Below, in pieces: positions 27,924-34,217 of a stretch of 64,000 bases of DNA. The DNA comes from a virus. The translations under genes and the position numbers were made by a program. Under the pieces are notes generated by a model, which was not told the origin of the DNA, did not search any database, and worked only from the letters and a program-made list of their open reading frames with translations. The stretch lies in the IMG/VR virus record IMGVR_UViG_3300023112_000009, positions 61,610 to 125,609 of that record. One strand, given 5' to 3'. Position 1 is the first letter of the stretch; every line of letters begins with the position of its first letter.

Positions 27924-28027
27924 GAGGCCCCGCAAGGGGCCTCGCTTGCGTTGTGCCGAGACCTAGAAAATCCCGCGTGGCTTAGCCACACGGGGTCAAG
28001 GTCCGTGCCCGTACAGGGCCGCACAGG
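27924..28027 (+). repeat. GNRA hairpin plus R element copy 5
   Basis: Hairpin 27924-27943; core GTGGCTTAGCCAC (27977-27989), a fully paired version of the core stem; 3' GGGCCGCACAGG. Confidence 0.8.
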
Positions 28028-28053
28028 AGGCCAAAAAAGAATTGGCTTTCTAC

Positions 28054-28081
28054 TTGCATTTTCGAGCGGGGAGGGTATACT
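28054..28081 (+). promoter_or_regulatory. Promoter with leader
   Basis: TTGCAT (28054-28059), 16-bp spacer ending AGGG, TATACT (28076-28081); about 38-nt leader. Confidence 0.8.
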
Positions 28082-28119
28082 GTAGCAGATTCGAGGCCAC
28101 TAACCAACGGAGTAACCGA

Positions 28120-28461
28120 ATGAATCAGAACATCATCAGCACCGATCAAGCCGCCAACCTCATTCACCAGAGCAACGGGACCGTGTTCACGGTCGGGTTC
28201 TACAAAAAGGGGAAAAAGAACGGGGAGGGCAAAAACGACTTCCGCGAAATGCGTGCTCGCCTCGGCAGCACGGTTCGCAAGGGGCTTGCGGGTGGCCCGC
28301 CCGCCTACAACCCTTCCGAGCACGGGCTTATCTGGGCCTACCTTATGGCGGGGGATGAGAACCGCGAAGAGGCCCGCAACCGCCGTAGCATCCCGGTGAG
28401 CGGCATCGTGGAATTGAACATCGGTGGCGAGTCCTATCGGGTCGCCGGATCGCCCCACTAA
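28120..28461 (+). CDS. 113-aa protein, SH3-like phage accessory type
   Basis: MNQNIISTDQAANLIHQSNG. The pattern NGTVFTVGFYKKGKK ... REMRARLGS ... PVSGIVELNIGGESYRV is that of a small beta-barrel found in many phages, often described as an SH3-like or host-takeover protein; role unproven. Confidence 0.75.
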   Translation: MNQNIISTDQAANLIHQSNGTVFTVGFYKKGKKNGEGKNDFREMRARLGSTVRKGLAGGPPAYNPSEHGLIWAYLMAGDENREEARNRRSIPVSGIVELNIGGESYRVAGSPH

Positions 28462-28473
28462 AAAACACCGCAG

Positions 28474-28577
28474 GAGGCCCCGCAAGGGGCCTCTCTTGCG
28501 TTGTGCCGCGTCCTACAAAATCGTGCGTAGTATAGACACGCGGGCGAGCCGCCCGTGCCCGCACAGGGCAGCACAGG
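28474..28577 (+). repeat. GNRA hairpin plus R element copy 6
   Basis: Hairpin 28474-28493; core GTAGTATAGACAC (28527-28539); 3' stem TGCCC-GCACA-GGGCA then GCACAGG. Confidence 0.82.
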
Positions 28578-28603
28578 AGCCTGAAATAAATAAGGTTTAG
28601 CGT

Positions 28604-28631
28604 TTGCTTTTCTAGCTCACGAGGGTATACT
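28604..28631 (+). promoter_or_regulatory. Leaderless promoter
   Basis: TTGCTT (28604-28609), 16-bp spacer ending AGGG, TATACT (28626-28631), 6 nt to ATG. Confidence 0.85.
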
Positions 28632-28637
28632 GTCAAC

Positions 28638-28832
28638 ATGAAAACAAAGAACATCACGGAGTACAAGGCTCCCCGTCACATCGAATTCGCACAGAACCTC
28701 GCCACCCGTTTGGGCAAGGTGGGAATCAGCACCCGCATCGGAAGGCCGGTCAAGGTGGTGATCGTGACCGAAACCATTTCGGAGAAAACCCGCCGCGTGC
28801 TCGCTGAGTGCGATGCAATTCTCTGCAAGTAA
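28638..28832 (+). CDS. 64-aa protein, paralogue A2
   Basis: APRHIEFAQNLATRLGKVGI ... TETISEKTRRVLAECDAIL. Same length and C-terminus as the protein at 27455-27649; the last 24 bases of both genes are nearly identical. Function unknown. Confidence 0.78.
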   Translation: MKTKNITEYKAPRHIEFAQNLATRLGKVGISTRIGRPVKVVIVTETISEKTRRVLAECDAILCK

Positions 28833-28846
28833 AATCCAGAAAACAG

Positions 28847-28874
28847 TTGCCCTTCCCGCTGGGGAGGGTATACT
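28847..28874 (+). promoter_or_regulatory. Promoter with leader
   Basis: TTGCCC (28847-28852), 16-bp spacer ending AGGG, TATACT (28869-28874); leader ends AACGGAGACAACG before ATG. Confidence 0.8.
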
Positions 28875-28912
28875 GTAACGGTTCGAGAGACAGCAAACCA
28901 ACGGAGACAACG

Positions 28913-29164
28913 ATGGAACACGACGACGGCCCGGAAGAGTTGTGGGATGATGCGGAAGAGTTCGAGCGTGACGAGCTTGCACGGTTCTTAGCGGCCTATC
29001 CCGATGGCTGGACATGTCAGGATTGCTCCTGCGAATACCTGCCGGGAGAATGCCATCCCGTCATGCCAGCCGAAGACCTAGACGGTTGGGTTGCTGGTGA
29101 CGGCACGGTTTGTCCGCTGGGCCACGGATGCAAAGAGGACGAGGCCGAGGATCTGCCCTTCTGA
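28913..29164 (+). CDS. 83-aa acidic Cys protein, family B
   Basis: MEHDDGPEELWDDAEEFERD; WTCQDCSCEYLPGEC and CPLGHGC give a zinc-like site. The end EDEAEDLPF is shared with 29441-29668. TGATG overlap with the small membrane protein downstream. Confidence 0.75.
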   Translation: MEHDDGPEELWDDAEEFERDELARFLAAYPDGWTCQDCSCEYLPGECHPVMPAEDLDGWVAGDGTVCPLGHGCKEDEAEDLPF

Positions 29165-29297
29165 TGGACGAGATAGAATTCTGCAAGAGGCAGGCGAAAG
29201 CCTGTCTCTTGTTTCTAGTGCTCTTGCCCGTGGGCGTTGTTGTCGCCGTGCTTTGGGTTTACGGTTTTTAGCCACAGGAGGCCCCGCAAGGGGCCTC
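29133..29297 (+). repeat. 165-bp perfect direct repeat, copy 1
   Basis: Identical to 29637-29801 (offset 504). Covers the end of one gene, a whole 35-aa gene and the GNRA hairpin. Confidence 0.9.
29164..29271 (+). CDS. 35-aa membrane protein, copy 1
   Basis: MDEIEFCKRQAKACLLFLVL then a Val-rich membrane helix. Start overlaps the previous stop (TGATG). An identical copy lies at 29668-29775. Confidence 0.65.
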   Translation: MDEIEFCKRQAKACLLFLVLLPVGVVVAVLWVYGF

Positions 29298-29381
29298 GCT
29301 TGCGTTGTGCCGCGTCCTACAAAATCGTGCGTAGTATAGACACGCGGACAAGGGGCCGGTGGCCGTACACGCCAGCACAGG
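29278..29381 (+). repeat. GNRA hairpin plus R element copy 7
   Basis: Hairpin 29278-29297; core GTAGTATAGACAC (29331-29343); 3' stem GGC-CGTACAC-GCC, a compensated variant of GCCC/GGGC. Confidence 0.82.
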
Positions 29382-29407
29382 AGGCCAAAAGAAAAACCAT
29401 TTGCTAT

Positions 29408-29435
29408 TTGCTTTTTCAAGGGGTTGTGGTATACT
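29408..29435 (+). promoter_or_regulatory. Leaderless promoter
   Basis: TTGCTT (29408-29413), 16-bp spacer, TATACT (29430-29435), 5 nt to ATG. Confidence 0.82.
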
Positions 29436-29440
29436 GTGGC

Positions 29441-29668
29441 ATGGATGAACGACAAGAGCTTGAAGACGAATACAACGCCCGCTATGGCGATCCTCGCCAC
29501 TGCCCGCATCACCCGATGGTGCAGACCTCTTCGGGTTGCGGCAACTTCGATGCCCCTTGTGGGCTTTGCGAGTCCGAGATGGACGAGTACGATACGGTGG
29601 ATCCCGATTGGGTTCCCGAGCCGTGGGTTGCTCCCGAAGAGGACGAGGCCGAGGATCTGCCCTTCTGA
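29441..29668 (+). CDS. 75-aa acidic Cys protein, family B
   Basis: MDERQELEDEYNARYGDPRH; CPHHPM ... SGCGNFDAPCGLCESEMDEY suggests a zinc knuckle. The tail EDEAEDLPF matches 28913-29164 because the 165-bp repeat covers it. Confidence 0.75.
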   Translation: MDERQELEDEYNARYGDPRHCPHHPMVQTSSGCGNFDAPCGLCESEMDEYDTVDPDWVPEPWVAPEEDEAEDLPF

Positions 29669-29801
29669 TGGACGAGATAGAATTCTGCAAGAGGCAGGCG
29701 AAAGCCTGTCTCTTGTTTCTAGTGCTCTTGCCCGTGGGCGTTGTTGTCGCCGTGCTTTGGGTTTACGGTTTTTAGCCACAGGAGGCCCCGCAAGGGGCCT
29801 C
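29637..29801 (+). repeat. 165-bp perfect direct repeat, copy 2
   Basis: Second copy of 29133-29297, with no mismatch over the span. Confidence 0.9.
29668..29775 (+). CDS. 35-aa membrane protein, copy 2
   Basis: Identical in sequence to the protein at 29164-29271, again with a TGATG overlap. Keeping two perfect copies implies very recent duplication. Confidence 0.65.
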   Translation: MDEIEFCKRQAKACLLFLVLLPVGVVVAVLWVYGF

Positions 29802-29885
29802 TCTTCCGTTCTCCCGCGTTCTACAAAATCGTGCGTAGTATAGACACGCGGGCGGGCGGGCCGTGCCCGTAGCGGGCCGCACAGG
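29782..29885 (+). repeat. GNRA hairpin plus R element copy 8
   Basis: Hairpin 29782-29801; 5' arm reads TTCTCCCG rather than TTGTGCCG; core GTAGTATAGACAC (29835-29847); 3' GGGCCGCACAGGAGG. Confidence 0.8.
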
Positions 29886-29910
29886 AGGTCAAAAAGATTT
29901 GGTTTTCCAT

Positions 29911-29938
29911 TTGCTTTTCTAGCTTCCTAGGGTATAAT
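29911..29938 (+). promoter_or_regulatory. Leaderless promoter
   Basis: TTGCTT (29911-29916), 16-bp spacer ending AGGG, TATAAT (29933-29938), 6 nt to ATG. Confidence 0.85.
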
Positions 29939-29944
29939 GTAAAC

Positions 29945-30073
29945 ATGAACAACAAGGAAGACAAGCGGATCGGCAAGAAGGCACTGGGCCACACTCCCCA
30001 CTGCAAGTGGGGCCGCAAGAAAGCCAACAAGAAAAGCCGCAGTGTTGCGAAAAAGGAGTTGCACAATGTATAA
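29945..30073 (+). CDS. 42-aa very basic protein
   Basis: MNNKEDKRIGKKALGHTPHC followed by clustered Lys/Arg. Overlaps the next gene by 8 nt. Probably nucleic-acid binding; function unknown. Confidence 0.65.
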   Translation: MNNKEDKRIGKKALGHTPHCKWGRKKANKKSRSVAKKELHNV

Positions 30074-30293
30074 CGACGATTGGATGGATCCCGAGCCCGA
30101 GGAAGAGGTTGAGCCCATCAACCCCGAAGGGGACAAGGGACCGAACTACCTCCCCGACCCCGACCTTGACGGTCCCTACAAGGGTCCACCCGTGGGCACC
30201 TATGCCTACACCGCTTGGCTGATGGCTCAATCGGGCATGGATCCTGACGAGGCCGACGCCTGGAAGGACGAGATGAAAGAGCGAGATTTTTAG
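30066..30293 (+). CDS. 75-aa acidic protein with GPNYLPDPDLD motif
   Basis: MYNDDWMDPEPEEEVEPI and PEGDKGPNYLPDPDLDG. The same motif occurs in 34855-35100 on an unrelated N-terminus. Ribosome binding site AAGGAG precedes the ATG. Confidence 0.75.
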   Translation: MYNDDWMDPEPEEEVEPINPEGDKGPNYLPDPDLDGPYKGPPVGTYAYTAWLMAQSGMDPDEADAWKDEMKERDF

Positions 30294-30300
30294 TCAACAG

Positions 30301-30403
30301 GAGGCCCCGCAAGGGGCCTCTTCTGCTTTGTGTCGCATCCTACAAAATCGCAGGTAGCTTAGCCACGCACGATTGAGGCCACGCCCGCACGCGGCAGCAC
30401 AGG
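30301..30403 (+). repeat. GNRA hairpin plus R element copy 9
   Basis: Hairpin 30301-30320; core GTAGCTTAGCCAC (30354-30366); 3' GCGGCAGCACAGG. Confidence 0.8.
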
Positions 30404-30440
30404 CAGCCACAGGGCAAACAAAAGAAATCACAAATACCAT

Positions 30441-30468
30441 TTGCTTTTTCCAGCGGTTGTGGTATACT
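30441..30468 (+). promoter_or_regulatory. Promoter with leader
   Basis: TTGCTT (30441-30446), 16-bp spacer, TATACT (30463-30468); leader ends CAACGGAGACAAGAC. Confidence 0.8.
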
Positions 30469-30503
30469 CTCGGTGGATTCAACAACAGCAACGGAGACAA
30501 GAC

Positions 30504-30683
30504 ATGCAAATCACCATCACCACGATTGACGACTCGGACGACGACTGCCGCAGGACCACCTACGAGACCCGCGTGGACGGCAAGCTCTACACGCTCGCCG
30601 CGTGCTCCCTTCGAGGGGAAGGCGTTGAGGAACGTGCTCGCGAGTTGTTCGGTGACGACGTGGAAATCGTTTGGGAATTCTAA
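30504..30683 (+). CDS. 59-aa protein, family C (DDCRRT)
   Basis: ITTIDDSDDDCRRTTYETRV then DGKLYTLAACSL and ARELFGDDVEIVW. Paralogues at 32018 and 39087 share DDCRRT, (D/N)GKEY and the FGxDV end. Small alpha/beta fold, unknown role. Confidence 0.78.
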   Translation: MQITITTIDDSDDDCRRTTYETRVDGKLYTLAACSLRGEGVEERARELFGDDVEIVWEF

Positions 30684-30692
30684 AGAAAGGAC

Positions 30693-30720
30693 TTGCATCT
30701 GCCCGATACAGTGGTATACT
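30693..30720 (+). promoter_or_regulatory. Promoter with leader
   Basis: TTGCAT (30693-30698), 16-bp spacer, TATACT (30715-30720); leader ends CAACGGAGACAACA. Confidence 0.8.
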
Positions 30721-30757
30721 GTTAGTGAGTCAAGGAAACAACACAACGGAGACAACA

Positions 30758-30973
30758 ATGAACGAGCAAAACGAAATCGGCGGCGACCTTCAAGACGAGT
30801 ACACCGCCATTCAAGAGGCCGAGCTTCTCGAAGAGAGTCCGATCATGGACCTCACCGATCAAGACTTGGAGGGCTGGTATCAGGAATGGCTCTCCGAGCA
30901 GGACGATCCCGCGAGCATCGACCCGGACTTTTACGATCCCCGCGTGGACTTCGGCCCCGATCCCCGCGACTAG
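30758..30973 (+). CDS. 71-aa acidic protein, shared N-terminal module
   Basis: MNEQNEIGGDLQDEYTAIQE, then an unrelated acidic tail with DPDFYDPRVDFGPDP. The first 20 residues match 35591-35764, whose C-terminus is a zinc ribbon. Confidence 0.75.
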   Translation: MNEQNEIGGDLQDEYTAIQEAELLEESPIMDLTDQDLEGWYQEWLSEQDDPASIDPDFYDPRVDFGPDPRD

Positions 30974-31033
30974 CACACTTGTTGCTTCTCTCCTATGCTC
31001 CCTGGCGATTTAGGTCGTCAGGGGGCCTTTCCA

Positions 31034-31125
31034 TGTGCCTAGGAGGCCGCAGGACGAGGGCTGCAAAAATCAAGGTAGCTTAGCCACGCAGGGTGAAGGC
31101 CCGTGCCCGTACAGGGCAGCACAGG
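31034..31125 (+). repeat. R element copy 10
   Basis: Core GTAGCTTAGCCAC (31075-31087), 3' GGGCAGCACAGG. Preceded by a different hairpin, CCCTGGCGA/TCGTCAGGG (31000-31020). Confidence 0.75.
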
Positions 31126-31151
31126 AGCCCAAAAGAAATCACAAATGGAAT

Positions 31152-31179
31152 TTGCTTTCTAGCCAATTGGGAGTATTAT
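31152..31179 (+). promoter_or_regulatory. Leaderless promoter
   Basis: TTGCTT (31152-31157), 16-bp spacer, TATTAT (31174-31179), 5 nt to ATG. Confidence 0.8.
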
Positions 31180-31184
31180 TGGGC

Positions 31185-31661
31185 ATGAGAAACAAGCAAC
31201 AGATTCAGGGCCAAGCGAGGGCCATCCTGAACAAACTCGCCCCGCAGTACCCCGTGCTGGCAAACCTGCCGATTCGCATTTCGACCCGTATGACACGGGC
31301 CGCTGGTCAGGCTTCCTGGCGAGGTGGTATCCCTGTCGAGATCACCCTTTCGCTCCCTTTTTTCGCAGATGAGGCGAACGACCTACATCGTACCGTAACG
31401 CATGAGGCGGCTCATATCGTCGCTGGCCACGCTGCTGGTCATGGCCCCACGTGGAAGGCTGTACACCGTAGCATGGGCGGCAAAGGCGACCGCTGCCACA
31501 CTATGAGCCTTGCGGAAGGTTTCAAGCATACTCCCCGCAAGCGTGCCCCGCGTGTCGAGGTGACTTGCCCCAAGTGTAGCCAACCGATGCTGCTGGGGCC
31601 TACGCAAGCCAAGAAGGCACAACGGGGCTATCGCTACACGCACGCACGCTGCCCGAGATAG
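31185..31661 (+). CDS. SprT-like zinc metallopeptidase
   Basis: 158 aa from MRNKQQIQGQARAIL. HEAAH (in VTHEAAHIVAGH) is the zinc-binding helix, followed by HGPTWKAVHRSMG, typical of the SprT family. The C-terminal CPKCSQPML ... HARC is its usual zinc ribbon. SprT/Spartan proteins cut DNA-bound proteins; the phage copy may clear DNA-protein adducts or act on a host protein. Confidence 0.9.
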   Translation: MRNKQQIQGQARAILNKLAPQYPVLANLPIRISTRMTRAAGQASWRGGIPVEITLSLPFFADEANDLHRTVTHEAAHIVAGHAAGHGPTWKAVHRSMGGKGDRCHTMSLAEGFKHTPRKRAPRVEVTCPKCSQPMLLGPTQAKKAQRGYRYTHARCPR

Positions 31662-31683
31662 GGTAAAGAAAAATCCCTTCTCC

Positions 31684-31714
31684 CGCTTGACTTCAAGCGG
31701 GGGGAGGGTATACT
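31684..31714 (+). promoter_or_regulatory. Leaderless promoter inside a palindrome
   Basis: TTGACT (31687-31692) is inside CCGCTTGA-TTCAAGCGG; 16-bp spacer ending AGGG; TATACT (31709-31714); 6 nt to ATG. Confidence 0.82.
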
Positions 31715-31720
31715 GCAAGC

Positions 31721-31930
31721 ATGAAAGAACAAACAACATTCGTCCTTCGCAACACGGGCACCTCGCGATTCGTCAAGACGAGCCCCCACGAGTTCCTTGA
31801 CGAGAACTTTGTCGAGGGGTGGGATAACCTCGCGGCTCGTGGTGCTCTGACCTTCGGGACGCACGAGGCGGCTCTGATCGCCAAGGATGCTGACCCCGAT
31901 GGCTGCTCTCTCGCTGTCGAGGAAATCTGA
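31721..31930 (+). CDS. 69-aa hypothetical protein
   Basis: MKEQTTFVLRNTGTSRFVKT, ending SLAVEEI. Compact alpha/beta look; function unknown. Confidence 0.75.
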   Translation: MKEQTTFVLRNTGTSRFVKTSPHEFLDENFVEGWDNLAARGALTFGTHEAALIAKDADPDGCSLAVEEI

Positions 31931-31951
31931 TAAACAAAACCCTTTTCCCGC

Positions 31952-31979
31952 TTGACATTCGGCGGGGATGGGGTATACT
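31952..31979 (+). promoter_or_regulatory. Promoter with leader
   Basis: TTGACA (31952-31957), 16-bp spacer, TATACT (31974-31979); leader of about 38 nt with CAAGGAAAC. Confidence 0.8.
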
Positions 31980-32017
31980 GTCAGCGTTCAAGGAAACAAC
32001 AGCCAAGGAAACAAGCC

Positions 32018-32224
32018 ATGAAACTTCAAATCGAATACAACGACGCCTGCCGCAGGACCACCTACGAGTCTGACGACGACTGCCGCCGCGTGGACTACTG
32101 CGTGACCGTGGACGGCAAGGAATACTGCCTTTCCGGTTCTGCTCTCGGCAACGAGCACAACGACCGCGAAGCCACCGAGCGTGCTCGCGAGTTGTTCGGC
32201 CCCGACGTTGAGCTGATCTTCTAA
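32018..32224 (+). CDS. 68-aa protein, family C (DDCRR)
   Basis: IEYNDACRRTTYESDDDCRR shows the CRR motif twice, as if the N-terminal strand had duplicated; then DGKEYCLSGSALG and ARELFGPDVEL. Paralogue of 30504 and 39087. Confidence 0.78.
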   Translation: MKLQIEYNDACRRTTYESDDDCRRVDYCVTVDGKEYCLSGSALGNEHNDREATERARELFGPDVELIF

Positions 32225-32233
32225 GAGGCTGCC

Positions 32234-32342
32234 AGAATGGCGGGGGCCACGGCCCCCGCTGAGCCCCCTGCCTGCCCCCACACGGGGAGCGGCCCCGACC
32301 CCCTGTGGCTTAGCCACGCGGGCACGGCACTCGTGCCGGTAG
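32234..32342 (+). repeat. R element copy 11, divergent, with GC hairpin
   Basis: Hairpin GCGGGGGCC-AC-GGCCCCCGC near 32240-32260, then core GTGGCTTAGCCAC (32305-32317) and CGGCAC/GTGCCG. The usual arms are missing. Confidence 0.65.
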
Positions 32343-32400
32343 AGCGTATCCCAGGCCCCTTGTGATGCCTGCTATGCGTTACGCTTTTTCGGTTTCTCGC

Positions 32401-32428
32401 TTGACTTCTGCCAATCGCATGGTATACT
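32401..32428 (+). promoter_or_regulatory. Leaderless promoter
   Basis: TTGACT (32401-32406), 16-bp spacer, TATACT (32423-32428), 5 nt to ATG. Confidence 0.82.
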
Positions 32429-32433
32429 GTGGC

Positions 32434-32511
32434 ATGAAGTTGAGCAAAGAAGATATGGAGTTCGCCCACGACACTATCCACGGTGCCCGCGAATACGCCG
32501 AATCCGCCTAA
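32434..32511 (+). CDS. 25-aa leaderless ORF
   Basis: MKLSKEDMEFAHDTIHGARE, a short amphipathic helix. Placed one base before the ATG of the next gene, so probably coupled to it. Confidence 0.55.
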   Translation: MKLSKEDMEFAHDTIHGAREYAESA

Positions 32512-32512
32512 C

Positions 32513-32683
32513 ATGTACTCACTGACCTACAACGGAGAGCAACTGGCCGAGTGGACTATCCCACGCGGTTGGCTGCCCTCCTTTGGTACGCTGCTGGCCG
32601 TGAAATATCACGGTAGGCTGACGCTATTTCGTGCGATGGGAATTCAAGAAAGGGAAATTCTGCTTGACATCTACCAATCGTAG
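32513..32683 (+). CDS. 56-aa hypothetical protein
   Basis: MYSLTYNGEQLAEWTIPRGW, ending LLDIYQS. The -35 of the next promoter is part of its last codons (CTT GAC ATC). Function unknown. Confidence 0.68.
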   Translation: MYSLTYNGEQLAEWTIPRGWLPSFGTLLAVKYHGRLTLFRAMGIQEREILLDIYQS

Positions 32684-32691
32684 GGTATACT
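32664..32691 (+). promoter_or_regulatory. Leaderless promoter
   Basis: TTGACA (32664-32669) inside the upstream gene, 16-bp spacer ending AGGG, TATACT (32686-32691), 6 nt to ATG. Confidence 0.82.
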
Positions 32692-32697
32692 GTGGGC

Positions 32698-32895
32698 ATG
32701 AAGCAACAAGAAACAACCGAGTTCGCACAAGCCGTCGCCGGGAACTGTGACCGTTGGGTGCCCGCCTGTGGTGGCCACGAGCAACCGTTCACCCACAACG
32801 GCACTCGCTATCTGTACTGCTTCAACCCAAACAAGCACGAGCACGGGTATATCAATCTGGACACCGATATTCTGGAGACCACGCTGCCCTTCTGA
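32698..32895 (+). CDS. 65-aa protein, paralogue D1
   Basis: FAQAVAGNCDRWVPACGGHE then YLYCFNPNKHEHGYINLDTD. Three Cys and several His could bind metal. About 80% identical over the core to 35142-35348. Unknown function. Confidence 0.78.
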   Translation: MKQQETTEFAQAVAGNCDRWVPACGGHEQPFTHNGTRYLYCFNPNKHEHGYINLDTDILETTLPF

Positions 32896-32910
32896 ATCCG
32901 AGACCACGAG

Positions 32911-33014
32911 GAGGCCCCGAAAGGGGTCTCTCGTGCGTTGTGCCGCGTCCTACAAAATCGCACGTAGTATAGACACGTTGGCTTGCGGTTCGTGGCCACC
33001 ACGGGCTGCACAGG
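32911..33014 (+). repeat. GNRA hairpin plus R element copy 12
   Basis: Hairpin GAGGCCCC-GAAA-GGGGTCTC (32911-32930); core GTAGTATAGACAC (32964-32976); 3' GGGCTGCACAGG. Confidence 0.8.
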
Positions 33015-33041
33015 AGGCCAAAAAGAATTACCATTTACAAT

Positions 33042-33069
33042 TTGCTTTTTCCAGCGTGGAGGGTATACT
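33042..33069 (+). promoter_or_regulatory. Leaderless promoter
   Basis: TTGCTT (33042-33047), 16-bp spacer ending AGGG, TATACT (33064-33069), 5 nt to ATG. Confidence 0.85.
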
Positions 33070-33074
33070 CTAGC

Positions 33075-33221
33075 ATGGTTGAAGAAAACAAAGCACTGAC
33101 GAAGGCGGGCTGGGTTCTGGTTCGCATCACTGACGCCCAAGGCTTGGTTGTCTTTTGTGAGACGGTCAGGGACGAGGACGCCGAAAGCATCATCGCCAAG
33201 TTCCGCAACACAATTCGCTAA
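33075..33221 (+). CDS. 48-aa protein, paralogue E1
   Basis: GWVLVRITDAQGLVVFCETV then AESIIAKFRNTIR. Matches 34702-34845 in V-x-V-T-D-x-x-G-x-VV-x-ETV. Small beta-beta-alpha fold likely; function unknown. Confidence 0.7.
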   Translation: MVEENKALTKAGWVLVRITDAQGLVVFCETVRDEDAESIIAKFRNTIR

Positions 33222-33227
33222 AACAAC

Positions 33228-33256
33228 TGGACACGCCCCCGAAAGGGGGCTATACT
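33228..33256 (+). promoter_or_regulatory. Leaderless promoter with hairpin spacer
   Basis: TGGACA (33228-33233), TATACT (33251-33256), 5 nt to ATG. The 17-bp spacer is GCCCCC-GAAA-GGGGGC, a terminator-like stem. Confidence 0.72.
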
Positions 33257-33261
33257 CTGAC

Positions 33262-33444
33262 ATGCACATTCACGACCCCGACTGGACAGGCCCTATCTGT
33301 CGCAACTGTACCGCCCCCGTCAAGAGCCTGCACATGATGGCACAGCATCAAGAGGCTTGGAACAAAGCGAAAGCGAAAGATTCCGAAGCAAAGGAACCGC
33401 CGCACTTCTGCTCAAACCAGTGCGTCTACGACAAGTACATGTAA
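33262..33444 (+). CDS. 60-aa zinc-finger-like protein
   Basis: DWTGPICRNCTAPVKSL and HFCSNQCVYDKYM supply two CxxC-type knuckles. Probably a single zinc finger; function unknown. Confidence 0.75.
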   Translation: MHIHDPDWTGPICRNCTAPVKSLHMMAQHQEAWNKAKAKDSEAKEPPHFCSNQCVYDKYM

Positions 33445-33447
33445 AAC

Positions 33448-33528
33448 AAGGCCCCTAGCTCTGCTGGATCACAACAAGAGAACCGGCTCTCTCTGTTCAC
33501 TGATCGAAGCCGCTAGGGGCCTTTTCTA
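33448..33528 (+). terminator. Nested long hairpin, terminator or RNA element
   Basis: AAGGCCCCTAGC (33448-33459) pairs with GCTAGGGGCCTT (33512-33523). Inside, GATCA/TGATC and GAGA-ACCGGC-TCTC stack. TTTTCT follows. Much longer than the usual terminators here. Confidence 0.65.
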
Positions 33529-33545
33529 CCCACCTGAGAGCCCGC

Positions 33546-33620
33546 GTGCCGAGCCCTACAAAATCGCAGGTAGCTTAGCCACGTTGGCTTGCAGCCGGTG
33601 GCCGCACACGCCCGCACAGG
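33546..33620 (+). repeat. R element copy 13
   Basis: Core GTAGCTTAGCCAC (33570-33582); 3' stem GGC-CGCACAC-GCC; CGCACAGG. Confidence 0.78.
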
Positions 33621-33646
33621 AGGCCAAAAGAAATCACAAATGGTAT

Positions 33647-33674
33647 TTGCTTTTTCGAGCGTGGAGGGTATACT
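33647..33674 (+). promoter_or_regulatory. Leaderless promoter
   Basis: TTGCTT (33647-33652), 16-bp spacer ending AGGG, TATACT (33669-33674), 5 nt to ATG. Confidence 0.85.
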
Positions 33675-33679
33675 CTGAC

Positions 33680-33874
33680 ATGCAAGAACAAACAAACCCC
33701 TTTGAAAAGGGAACTGACAAACACGCCCAATGGGAAGAGTTGGATTGTCACGAGTGCCGAGCCGCACTGAGTGATTCGATGTATCCCCGCCATAGTGGCA
33801 GCCGCAACTGCAATAGTGGCAGTATCGCCTCTGGCGGCAACAGATCGCACTGCACTTGCGACACTTGTTTCTAA
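33680..33874 (+). CDS. 64-aa Cys/Ser-rich protein
   Basis: MQEQTNPFEKGTDKHAQWEE; LDCHECRAAL and HCTCDTCF frame a Ser/Gly/Asn-rich loop, a likely zinc knuckle. Function unknown. Confidence 0.72.
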   Translation: MQEQTNPFEKGTDKHAQWEELDCHECRAALSDSMYPRHSGSRNCNSGSIASGGNRSHCTCDTCF

Positions 33875-33883
33875 ACACCGCAG

Positions 33884-33987
33884 GAGGCCCCGCAAGGGGC
33901 CTCTTTTGCGTTGTGCCGAGAGCTACAAAATCGCAGGTAGTATAGACACGTTGGCAAGAGGTCGGTGGCCACCACGGGCCGCACAGG
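33884..33987 (+). repeat. GNRA hairpin plus R element copy 14
   Basis: Hairpin 33884-33903 with TTTT after it, the best terminator of the set; core GTAGTATAGACAC (33937-33949); GGGCCGCACAGG. Confidence 0.82.
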
Positions 33988-34013
33988 AGCTTTCTCTTTT
34001 TCTTATTTCAAGC

Positions 34014-34041
34014 TTGCATTCTTGTCAATTGAGGGTATACT
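34014..34041 (+). promoter_or_regulatory. Leaderless promoter
   Basis: TTGCAT (34014-34019), 16-bp spacer ending AGGG, TATACT (34036-34041), 5 nt to ATG. Confidence 0.85.
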
Positions 34042-34046
34042 CTGGC

Positions 34047-34154
34047 ATGGATACAACAAAAGAAAATCTCAAGGTCGGCCTCGGAATCCTCCTGCCCTTC
34101 TACGTGATCGCGGCGGCCTACTGCTTCGAATTGTTTATGCGATATTTCGCTTGA
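34047..34154 (+). CDS. 35-aa membrane protein, paralogue F1
   Basis: MDTTKENLKVGLGILLPFYV then AAAYCFELFMRYFA. The ending resembles LYAFELYMRY of 36996-37076. One membrane helix. Its stop is inside the next -35. Confidence 0.68.
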   Translation: MDTTKENLKVGLGILLPFYVIAAAYCFELFMRYFA

Positions 34155-34178
34155 CATTTCGAGCGGAGAGGGTATACT
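34151..34178 (+). promoter_or_regulatory. Promoter with leader
   Basis: TTGACA (34151-34156) overlapping the upstream TGA, 16-bp spacer ending AGGG, TATACT (34173-34178); leader about 39 nt. Confidence 0.8.
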
Positions 34179-34217
34179 CTCACTGTTCAAGAGCAACCGA
34201 AACCAACAGAAAGCAAC

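Noticed and set aside
29078-29779. 233-aa minus-strand frame with an internal repeat
   Set aside because: The repeat simply mirrors the 165-bp direct duplication; no promoter or start signal on that strand.
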